From Welwitschia mirabilis (lineage: Eukaryota > Gnetophyta > Gnetopsida > Welwitschiales), in assembly GCA_051453625.1 (NCBI GenBank), contig JBOZIK010000001.1:7137011-7189772 (forward strand): a stretch of DNA of 52,762 nucleotides, in the 5' to 3' direction. The notes under the pieces were generated by a model that saw only the letters and a program-made list of their open reading frames with translations, ran no database searches and had not been told where the DNA came from. Position 1 is the stretch's first letter, and each line of letters begins with the position of its first letter. Positions 36,701 through 47,800 of the stretch are shown in pieces. The position numbers were made by a program, and so were the translations under genes.

Positions 36701-38240
36701 TAATGAAGTGTGAAATATCACTTGAGAAGGAATGAGGTATATATTGACTTAGTGGGTCACCCATGATGAACTTGTTATTTTTTCTATTGTGTTTGTATGA
36801 AGGTTACTCAAGTTTACTTATTAATGAAAATGGGAAAGGAAAAGAAGTGTTAAGAGAATTTTATATAAATAAGAGATGTGACTGAAGCTTTATGTTTGTG
36901 GTTAAAGGTTTGGGGTTTGAGTTTTATAAACCAATATAGTTTAAGAATTATATATAAGTAATTTTATCAAGAAGATGAAAAAAACAAAAAAACATCATAG
37001 ATAACTTTATAAATGACATCTTTTAGATTCATGCCATATATATTTTTCTGTTCTATACATCCTAGGGGCTTACGAACATAATTTTAAATAAAAAGTTTTA
37101 ATTTCAATTATAGATGGACTAAGTGCAATGAAAGCCTTATTTGATTTGTAAAATAATTTTAAAAAGAGGTAATTCTGTATTGGGATGTTCTTAGATAATT
37201 ATTATGTGTTCACACTCAACCTACCATTTGGTAAGGTTTATGCTATTTGAGGTTTTGAATTAGCAAGTAAACATTAAAACAAAATAGGTGAAGTACAAAA
37301 ATAATTTTCGCTGGAAGAATTCAAGGTAAAAAACAAAACCAAGTATGACATTATGCTTCTAAAAGCTATCTTGATGCTTTTGGAGATAGAAGCTATTTGT
37401 TAGTTTGTAGCTTATGTCTGTAATTCCTTAAATCTCGCTTTTGATAAATTTTCTAAAAGGATGATCCATGCTACTAAACAAAAGGATTAGTTTTATTATG
37501 AGAATATTTGTCTTTAAAATTGGCACATTTAAGAACAAATCTTTCATTGTGATTCTAAATAATTCTAAATAATTATTTAAAAAAGCAAAAAACATGGAAT
37601 GTGAGAAATAATTTTATTCAGACAATATAAAAGAAAACATTTTTACAAAGAAAACTTATTAAAGTGATACCATTCCTCTTCATGCGTAGATTCAAACTAG
37701 TAGGAGAAGAATGAGATCTCATTATTTTAAAGTTAAAGCATGTAGGTGGCTTCCAGCTTGATTAGAATGGACATGCTAACTTTGTGACCAAAGTGTTGTG
37801 GAATAGAAATGCCACGTCTTTCTTAAATGCCCCTCGACACATAACATCCAGAAAAAATATAACATTAAAGCTCATATTTTATTTATTCATTTCAAGTTTT
37901 ATTTAGAATTTTGGTAACTTTACACATAAAAGATTTCAAGTATGTGCTACATATATTTCTTTTACCTAATAAGTTTTTAAGATCATTATAAATATTATAA
38001 TAATAATAAAAATTCTAATTTTTATGTTTTATAAGTTTAAAATTTTAATATTAATAATTTACAAAGCCAGACTTGCTAAAATAAAAGTGAAAAAAATGAA
38101 TTCATGTCTTTAGAGACGTTAATAGTAAAACGGTACTCTTGTAACTATGTGATTGTGAGTTGGATTACATGTGATAGTGGGGAGAAAGAAAATCCCGTTC
38201 AACAAAAAAAAACAAAAAAACAAAAAACAAAAAACAAAAG
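36701..38240. other. Intergenic stretch upstream of the TWD40-2 promoter
   Basis: Contains the right copy of the diverged direct repeat (37205-37600) and an A-rich run with regularly spaced C (38203-38240). No gene was recognised. Confidence 0.4.
37205..37600 (+). repeat. Diverged direct repeat, right copy (pairs with 27590-27960)
   Basis: See the left copy for shared blocks. Same orientation, with many substitutions and indels. Confidence 0.45.
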
Positions 38241-38244
38241 TTAC

Positions 38245-38668
38245 CGAAAATCAATACTGCGTTAAAACTTGCGCCAGAGTGGTTCTTCCGCGAACGGGCG
38301 ATGACGCGTGGGATCTAAGAGTCCTCCAGTCTCTCCGTTTCTTCTGAATTGATTCCCGTTTAGTTACTTTTCATTTCCAGCTTCATATCCATCTCCGGAT
38401 CTTGAAGGGCAGAAGGCTTTCATACACAGTCGTATTTGATCTTCCCAAACAACCGAACGGTTGTTTGATTAATTTGAGAGGCTTAGAGTTTCGAACACGA
38501 AACACCCAGTTGCATTCTTCTAATTTGCTTTTTAAAAGCTCAAGGGTTCATATTACAGATCTATAGTCGAAGCTTTTTGAAGCTAGAATTCTTCATTTTG
38601 AAAATTGTTATTTGGTATAGTAAGTTTGAAAAGGGAGAAGTATCCAGAGGCATTTCAAGAGGAGCACA
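38245..38668 (+). promoter_or_regulatory. Promoter and 5' leader region of TWD40-2
   Basis: Base composition changes abruptly from AT-rich to a segment with many CG dinucleotides (38270-38320 contains gcgcc-like, cgcgaacg, gacgcgtggg). A pyrimidine-rich patch, ctccagtctctccgtttctt, lies at about 38323-38343, as in TATA-less plant housekeeping promoters (Y patch). No clear TATA box was seen. The start ATG at 38669 has A at -3. A short upstream ORF (38301-38318, atg...taa, six codons including the stop) exists if transcription begins before it; the start site itself cannot be placed from sequence alone. Confidence 0.55.
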
Positions 38669-38800
38669 ATGCTGAAACTGAGGGCATTCCGTCAAACCAA
38701 TGACAAAATTGTTAAAGTTCAATTGCATCCGACGCATCCGTGGTTGGTGACGGCGGATGCTTCTGACAATGTGGTTGTTTGGGATTGGGAACACCGTCAG
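38669..38800 (+). CDS. TWD40-2: TWD40-2 exon 1 (coding part)
   Basis: 44 complete codons from the start ATG to HRQ, then the donor gtaaac at 38801. It contains the first WD-type repeat (LVTADASDNVVVWDW). The start is supported by homology beginning at MLKLRAF and by A at -3. Confidence 0.93.
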
Positions 38801-41800
38801 GTAAACGTTGTTGAATCACCTGCTTTTCGTTTTCGCAAGATTTATGTAAAATTTAGTTTTGCTTTATCTAATCTTCCCGTAAGATCGTATTGACAATTAT
38901 TTTGGAGGATTGGGACTTAAAGGGATTCAAACTTAAGACTACCAATTTCTAAAATGGCTTAAAACAGTGCTTCTGCATCAATAGTTTAGGTAATTTTTGT
39001 GAAACACCTTTACTGGTTAGCTACTACGTGTTTTGCAACTCATCTATATGTAATAGACATCTTGCTTACCTGAAGTAAATGTTTTTCCTAGTTAACATAT
39101 GTACAATTTTTAACTCTAATGATAGTAGGGAGTCTAACTAAAGCCTTCACTCCTTTGCTTACAGTGTGGACAAATAGATACAAGGGCTATAAGCCACGTT
39201 AAATAGCTATTCTATGTTTATTCATAGTTTTGCATGATTTATCGTAACAACCACAATGTACTTTATCTTAAACAGGTTCTTTACGAGCTTAAGGCTGGAG
39301 GTGTAGATCAGAGACGTCTCGTAGGGGCAAAACTTGAAAAGCTTGCAGAGGGAGATACTGGTATGGTTTTCTTTATAAATATAAATAAAAACAATCGGAA
39401 TGAAAGAGGACCTCGGCAATCGTTTACTTGATATTTTCTAGATATTTTTGATCTAAAGCATGAATACAAGGTCGGATAATCTGTTATCAATACAGTGCCT
39501 AAAGACTCTAAACATGACAGGGGAAAAAATACAGACTGGATCATGCACGAATCTTGTGATCTTTCTGAGTCCAGAATAAGAAACATTTTCGTTATTTTGT
39601 TTTATTAAGAGTTTCAAGTCTACAAGTTGCAATGCAAAGTTCAGGATACAAAGTTTTTCAGCAAATGCAAGCTTCAAGAGACTTATGTTAACTCATTTTT
39701 GGTTATCTTCCCAGTTATTAAGTTATGCTTACAGCGTCCAAGGTGGCTGTATTCTAAATATTTAAATCTTCCTTTGTGTATGAAATGACAAAGAATAGGA
39801 GGTATAACAATAAGCAACGACAATTTAAAGAATATGATTATCTGGCATGTCATGAAGCTAAACGTATGGGTTGAACTTTGTCATTTTCTTTAAGATTTGC
39901 ATTTTAAAGTACTGTAGGATCCGTTTCAAGACTTTCTTTGTTTTCACTTCAACATGGTATCCTTGTTTTGAAGGTAAGTTAGCTATTACTACTGATCAAG
40001 CTCACAAGGATTTTTAGCAAGTTTAACACTATGCAAAGTGCTACCAAAATTAGACATTCCTAGCCAATAAAGCAAGGTGCATATTTTTTGGACTTGTAGT
40101 GAGAAGGAGTGAAGACGTCCTGAAGGACAAGTCATGAAAATTCCATGAATTAAGTTGGATAACTTAAAACTACAAAATCATCTAATTGCTACAACTGAAA
40201 ATGCAATACCTACAACATGTACTCTATAGCTATCCATCTAAAGTTGAATAACACAGAAATGGAACATATAGAGAGAGAGAGAGCAGGAGGGAAAAACAAA
40301 AGGTATTTCACTGTCCAAATGTATTGTGGCTTAGCATATAAGGCATGTAGAAAAGCAAAAGGAAAAAATAACATAGGGTCTTAAATACAGTGGTATGCAA
40401 CGTAAAGGAAATCTGGGATTTTGCATAATGGAAATCTAAACATTGTTAAAATATTAAATAAACATTTAATGAAGAATCATGTCTTTTCAAATTTAGGATC
40501 ATATCCCTACATAAGAGCATAAGAGTCACTACAGCCAACTCAGATCAGCATACAATTCAATCAATCAACGCACTCAACAATGGAAGTACTTTACCGTTAC
40601 CTATTATAATATTATATGACTCTAATGCAGTTTTAATTGATCATTGATAATTAGGTTCATACATCCATATTCTTTCTATTTTAGATTTTGAATCTTGCAA
40701 GTTGCAAAGTTCAACATGGTACTGGAACTGGAGAGCCTCACAAGGTGGAAACTATAGAAACAGTGTGCATGCTCAAGTAAGACAAGTGATTCTCAGCTTT
40801 TGAATACCGTAAATCAACTCATTTAGTAAAAAGGATCATTAGGTACATATGACTAAGAGCTGTAAGTCAACTTATGTAGTAAAGGATCATTAGGTACATA
40901 TGACCAAGAGCAAAGAGATTGAACCCATTTTAGCAACTTAATGGAGAGAACATGGAAATTAAGTATGGAACAAGCCCTATAGATGCTTAAAGGCTACGAT
41001 ATTATCAAGCAGCCTATTAGTGCATATCTCAGTAATCAATCTTGAATTCTCATACATCCTCAAGTCAGAAGGATGATAAAAATGATATGTTGCATGATAG
41101 ATTACCTTACAATAGGGAAGAAAGTTGTTTACAATATCCAACAAATTAAAAAAGATCTTTGAAGTTAACAGTGGGAGAGATACTTAAGCGCCTTGGACCT
41201 AATTCTCAACTGTGAAAAGAAAGATGATGAACATATAACCTTATTTACTATAAGACAAGGAAGACTGCTTAATGATCTTAAATATGTTATACATGTTGGC
41301 CCTACTATAAACATTAGATTCAGATTACTTGAAGCCTCGCATCAAGGTTACAAGCACACAACATCTAAAATTATGTGATTCACTTCAACACTGTGATGAA
41401 AATGCCAAGTTGGAGTTAGAATGACATGAAGGGGATAAAGTTCCTCAAGACAAAATATTGTTCTTAAGAAACAAAAGAAATAGATGGTGTACATTATGTA
41501 AGGATAATACTCATGATATTAATTTTTGCAATTATAATATGAAAAGAGAGAACGATAAGAATGATAATATATATCTAGTTTACCAAGAAAGATTCTAGAG
41601 AGAAGAAAAGAAAACACATAAGAAGGATCACGAACATGGTGTCAATGAAGCGTTCAATGACAATTCAAGTAGTGTTTATGAGCCCAATGAAAGCTATGAT
41701 GGTAACTGTAACAGAGGTAGTAGTAATAGCTCCAATGAAGTTGAAAATGTATATCCAACTGTTGTTACAGACACTAAGCATAGGGAAGCTTATGAAGTAC

Positions 41801-44800
41801 TCCCAAATCCTCAAAGGGTCCATTTCCAAAAATTAGAATAATATTCTTTTAGTGCCAAGCTTTGGCTTGACTGCAATGACCAATTATCAGAATACAAAAA
41901 AGACGGAAATTGAACAATTATAACTTTATTTACTCCATCTTGTCTTGAAGTGGAATGATTAGTGTAAAAGAAATCTTTGCTGTCGGAAATGAATGTGTTA
42001 AGGGCAAACTTTAATAAACCAAGACCTACTTCATTATATACTGTTACACATTCCTCACACCAGTGTCATGATTACCTCTTAGTGATTTAATGCCATCTTC
42101 TATTTTTCATTAATCCATTACCTATCATTTACATCTACCATTAAAACGTTAAAGCTCTATTTCTTGCTCATGGCATTTATATTCCATATTCTATGAGCTT
42201 CAACAACCTATGTATCAGCCAGCCTCTATTAATATCCTTCTATTAGATGTCCATATCTATCCATTCACATGTCATCGTAACATTTATCTCTTTTATCTCT
42301 ATTTTTCTATTAACATTCTCCAGACCACATATTATCTTCCTAAAATTAGTAGAATTACTATGTCAATTCAGTTATGTCTTGTTTGTCATATATTTAGTAC
42401 ATTAAAAACACCTATTTTTGCCATTGTAAACCTTTTTTACCACATCACCAGTTAGAGCAGAATAACAAAGGGTAGCATGTGATTACTCATCTCTTCAACC
42501 TCTTTATCAATTGATCATATATGCTGCAATCTTTTGTGTGGCTGTCTATTTGTTAATTGAAGATCAGCCTGCTATGCATACTTCATTGTGTTTATGCATG
42601 TTTCTATTTACATTGTCTTCTCCTTTTTCCGTGGTTCTGTAGCACAGATCATTTGCAGAAGCATTATTTCATTTTGCAGATCCAGATTGCTGAAATTGCC
42701 TGAAATCATTTTCTATATCTCTTGAAGTGATGAAATCAAATGAAATAGAACACAAGATTTCTTCTGACTTGCTGAGCTATTATTCTGAACTATTATTGAA
42801 TTTTTAATTTTTGTACATTTAAGACATCATTTTAATGCAGCGCATATAAGAGGTTTAAATCTTGGTCTAGCTCTTGATAGATGTGAATGGCATACAAGAA
42901 CTCATAAAGCCAACCCCATTTAGATGTCTAAAGGCTAGGGCAAGGGGGATGATGTTAAGAAGATTATACCAGTAATTCTAGCTTTACTCCTTGAAAATAG
43001 AAAACAACTAAATCTTTGAGATTGACATTTATGCAGAAGACAATAATATAATATGTCATAAATGTTTCTTCCAAATACAACACGAAAATCACATCAACTT
43101 ATGGTGTTTCATGCCACACAATGGCTAAAACAAATAGCCAAGTACAAGTTTATGACAAAATGAAAAGCATGCAAGTAGTCCACTAGAACCTTCCCTATCT
43201 AGATCTTGGATGGAGGAAATGGAGGTTGCTCTCTTCTCTGGACACCAAATTGCAATTCAGGAATGTGACAGATGACTCCAATTAGAAAAATAAGAAATAA
43301 AAATGGAGTTTTGCCTTTTCTTTTATGTAGACGATGTTAGGATGAAGTCAAATCTTTGATCATTTCCTTTGTTCATTCTTGTAGTCACACTGACTCGTGA
43401 TATGTGGTTCCCATATGTTTTATTACTTGTTGTTATTAAAAGCATTTAGAAACTGTCAATGTTGGGGCATTCTATAAGAGTTTCAATCCTAATGTTTGTT
43501 ATAAAAGGGCATGTATGTTTGATTGGGATAGTGGGATGAGAGTCTTTTGCTGCTCTGCCTAGCCACTGAGGATGACTTGTGTCCTTGACATTTCCATTCA
43601 TAACAAGGCTTTGCACTTGCATGCATGTAAGGTAGAAAGGACCCATACCAGGTAAATTTTGTGTGGGTTTTTGCTTGCTGGCTTTGTTTTCTGCTTGCTG
43701 TTTGGCTGTTTTTCCTTAGTGATTTTTCAACAAAGGATCATTGGCTCCCAAAATCTTCATGGATCATGATCTGGAATGAAATCACCTGGAACACAATCTG
43801 GGTAGGGTTTCTGGATCAGTAGCCACCCTGAAATGCAATCCTCATGCCATTTGGATCACATCTCCTGGAATCACAATCTGGAATCATGGACAGCACAATT
43901 CTGCCATGATCTACAAATTATTATTACTTTGTTGTTTTTGCAAAAAAGACAAACCCTTATTTATTAAGATGACTCAATGGCTCTTTGGTAATATCCAACA
44001 CTGATAAAAGCACACGGAAATACCAAATCAACACAAGAAGTATCCTTGTGACGGTAGGCTGCAGAACAAGAGAGGGAAAGCAAATTAGGGATACAAAGGC
44101 AATGATGATAAACCAAAAGGTCTCAGTTCTACAGGGGATACCCCAAGGAACTAATAAGACCAAAAGAGAAGCACAGATAACATAAACAACGCCCATGTAA
44201 TCATTGGTTTTAGCATTTGGTTCCACATTATTTGTGACTTAAAAAAAAAAGGAACAAAAAAAAAACAAGGTCATAGGCTTGGAGGTCTTCCATAATAGCT
44301 CTCTCCCAAAAATTCATGAATTCAAAATGCTCTACCACTCAGTACCATGCAATAGTTTTCCCAATTGAAGCTCTCCCATGGGAGATAATGAATCTTCTAT
44401 GTCACGACATATGCCCGAATGAAGGAGACCACTTTACCCTCAGGCATGCATCATCTTACCAACCATAATTGTCTTGTACACTTCCTGCGGTTTGTTTCCA
44501 ACTTTTTAGAACAGGGGAATTGCATCAATGCATCTCTGATAAAGAAGTGATATTGTGGCTGTTGGGCTAGTTCTTCTGCACAGATAGACTGACAACATTC
44601 ACTAAGATACTCCACCAGAACCATGCTAGCTTGTTCTATGTACCACATTCCACCCCCCAGCTTCATTTTATGCAATCACTCCAATGTCAAGTTAATGTTC
44701 TAAGTTCTTCCTAGAATCTGTAGCTTGGCACACTAGGGTCGAGGGATATCATTTCCTATTCTAAAGCTCAAAATCGTCACTCTTAATGACATCTCCATCA

Positions 44801-47800
44801 ATTAGTCTAAGCAGAATTGGGAATTTAAAGTCACTAGATGAACATTGGAAGTTAGGATGTTTGCTGTGGTAGGGCTAAGGGGAAGATTTGACTTGTGGGA
44901 AGGTTCCTTTTGAAGGAGTTGGAGTGGTTAGCCTTTCAATTATTGTGAAATCATGGATAATCTTGCTCTTCATTCCCTTTTGTGAAACCAAAAGAGATCA
45001 GACATCAGGGGGTAAATAAATACACTGATCTAATAGTATGAAGAATATGTTATATTCTGAACCCAAATTTATTGAGTTTGTAATGTTAGGTTTTATTGTT
45101 AACCCCTGTCATTGTAAAAGGTGATCCTTTAATAAAGTCACTTTGGGGTTGATCATAATCTTCTAAACATCATACGGAGCTTGACTTGTAATTAAAGGGA
45201 ATGGGTATAGAGTGTGCTAGGAGGTTTGGCCTCACATCTATTTAATCTTATTGTGACATTGTGATTGTGCAATGAGTTGTTTTGACGGCATTTGGCAAGG
45301 AGCGATCCCTCTTTAAGAGGTTGAGAGCTAAAGCTTGAATCCACTTTTAGCTTTGTTGTAAGCTTGTTTTGTAATAAGAGCTCTACACTGCTTTCTGATG
45401 TATGTTTCATCCAACATTCGAGGGTTTTATGATGCAAATCTGTTTGCATTTTTCCTGCTGCTGATATTTCTTAACAGAATAATGCTTTTTTATTTTGATA
45501 GTTCTCATTCTTCTTCAATTGTATATGGACTAAGTTTAACCTGTTGGACGTGAAGCCAAGTCTCTTGGTATGTTAGTTATTCCCTTTGTGTTGTTGCCAT
45601 TTTGTTTAAAAGCTGTAATTCCCTTCTTGTTAAATAATAATCCTTAAAAAAGGGTGTTAAAAAGGGGGAGTTAAAATTGGGGTCGTCTAGAATGTTCTGA
45701 TTGTATGTAAAATTGTGGTTTCTATCATAAAGGAAATCTATAAAAGGGGAATAGGGGCATGGTATATGGATCAATCAAGGGATAAGTGATTGGCTATTAA
45801 GGATGGCCTATGTCCTTACCCTTTTATTTGAATAAGGAAGCCCTGCATTGCTTCCTTGGTCTTTCCCCACATTGTGGTCTCCACGTTAAATCTGATGTTT
45901 TGTTGTTTGCCTTTTGTTTTTGTTCTGCCATGTTTTCTAACAATTGGTATTAGAGCGAGTTTGAAGTGCTTTCCGTTCGAATATTTCGTTGAGGCATTTT
46001 TGAGAGCATGTGTAGCGCTTGAATGAAAAAATGTTGGGTTTGTTGTGGTTGTCATTCAACACTGAGATAGCTATTTTAAGTTCTTTTCATAATGGAGAGG
46101 TTGCAGATGACGGACAAGTTTGTGGGATGCAATTGGAACATTTGGTGTGTTCTGATGAGAGCTGTTTTGTTGTAGAAGGGCTGTCTAGATGCCCTTAAGC
46201 CATAGAAACCTGCTTCCATGAAAGATGAAGAATGGATAAAGATGAAGGTCAAAGCTCTATCCTATAGCGATCTATGTCTTAGTAACGACATTCTGTAGTT
46301 CATCAAACACAAGATGGAGCCTCATGAGCTTTGGTAGAGTCTAAAAGAAGGTTCAATAAAGCTTTTGGCTTAAATACTTATCACATTTATCAAAAGGTTT
46401 CCAAAGCAAAGAAAAGGCCTAAGGTTCCTTTGCAAGATTATCTAGATAAAATGATGGGTAATCTGGTTAAGTTAGAGAAATATACAATCGTTTTTCTAGA
46501 TTTGGTGAAATCTTATACTCTTCTAGATATTTTGCCAGATTCATTGTTTTTGTAGTGACTTCAATCACTACATCCATGAATATTACTTCTATGACTTTTG
46601 CACATGTTGTTTTTGCTCTTCAAGATTTTAAGGGCAGGCTAAATGAAACGTAGACATCCGAAGGCACCCTTGTCACTGAAAATAGAGGCAGGAACCAAAA
46701 ATGTGACCAAAGTAGGGGGAGATATAAGAGCAATGTAGTGTCTCGTACTAGGAATTTGGAATGCTGGTTTTGCAAAAAANNNNNNNNNNGGAATCAAAAC
46801 AAAAGGAAAAGACCAAAAAGGGAAAATTGGAAGAGTCCTCTTCTGAGGTGAGTCAAGCTAAAGAAGGTGTTAGTTTCCTTATGTATGAACCTTGTGCTTT
46901 CTTGACAGAAGGACATGGCAAGGATGTGTGGCTAATTGACACTGGTGCCTCCTCTCATATTTGCCCTAATCATCCTGTGTTTTCATCATATAATGCCGTC
47001 TCATCTAAAGTCATTGATGCTGCAAATGGAAGACCTTTGAAGATTGTGGGTATAGGCAGTGTTGTCTTACAACGACTAGGAATGCCGAAAGTCATAGTTA
47101 ATAATGTTCGTCATGTTCCAGAAGTGATGAAGAACCTAATTTTAGTACCTCAGCTTGATGGTTTGGGCCTAGCTTTCTCTAGTGGAGGAAGACATTGGAA
47201 ATTTAACGAAGGGATTCTGACTATAATGCATGGGAAAAAGGAAGGTTGTTGGTACATGTTAGAAGCAGATGCACATGGGTTGACTATTGCCATTACAGAC
47301 ACGAATGTCACTACTGCTACTATAGATTTAGAGGATGCTAATATCTGGCAGAGATGTCTTAGACACATTGGGGACTCCAGTTTAAGGGTACAACAATCTC
47401 AATCAATGATTCCTATGTTTTCACATATATCTACAAATTTATGTAAATACTGTTTGGTTGGGAAATTTAGAAGAGTTAATTTTCATCGAGATTTAGAAAA
47501 TAGAAAGAAAAGTATGTTAGAGTTGGTATATTCTTATGTATGCAGTCCAATGAATCCTGCATCTTTTGGTGGTTCTCTATATTTTTAATGTTTATTAATG
47601 ATTGTACCCGAAAGGTTTGTGTATATAGTTCAAAATCAAAATATAAAGTTTTGGTAGTGTTTTAAGTCTTTTGTTGCCAGGGTAGAAACTCAAATAGGTT
47701 GGAGGTTGAAATGCTTGCTCACGGACAATGGTGGAGAGTATACCTCCAAAGCATTTGAAATGATTTTGTAGTGACAAAGGAATATCTCACATTCGTACAC

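Noticed and set aside
38669-38893. A 74-codon single-exon ORF starting at the TWD40-2 ATG
   Set aside because: Homology stops exactly at the donor at 38801. The last 30 codons are read-through into intron 1.
43957-44226. An 89-codon hydrophobic minus-strand ORF in intron 2
   Set aside because: It looks like a membrane protein by composition only. It has no known motif, lies antisense within a host intron among repeats, and its length is compatible with chance.
45084-45476. Possible solo LTR with TGTTAGG...TTAACA ends
   Set aside because: No partner copy in the window and no matching target duplication (tgtaa versus gaata); kept only as a remark in the intron entry.
46331-46555. Open frame of 74 codons in the copia gag as a separate gene
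   Set aside because: It lies between gag start and zinc knuckle of the element and reads as gag interior; it is part of the broken polyprotein.
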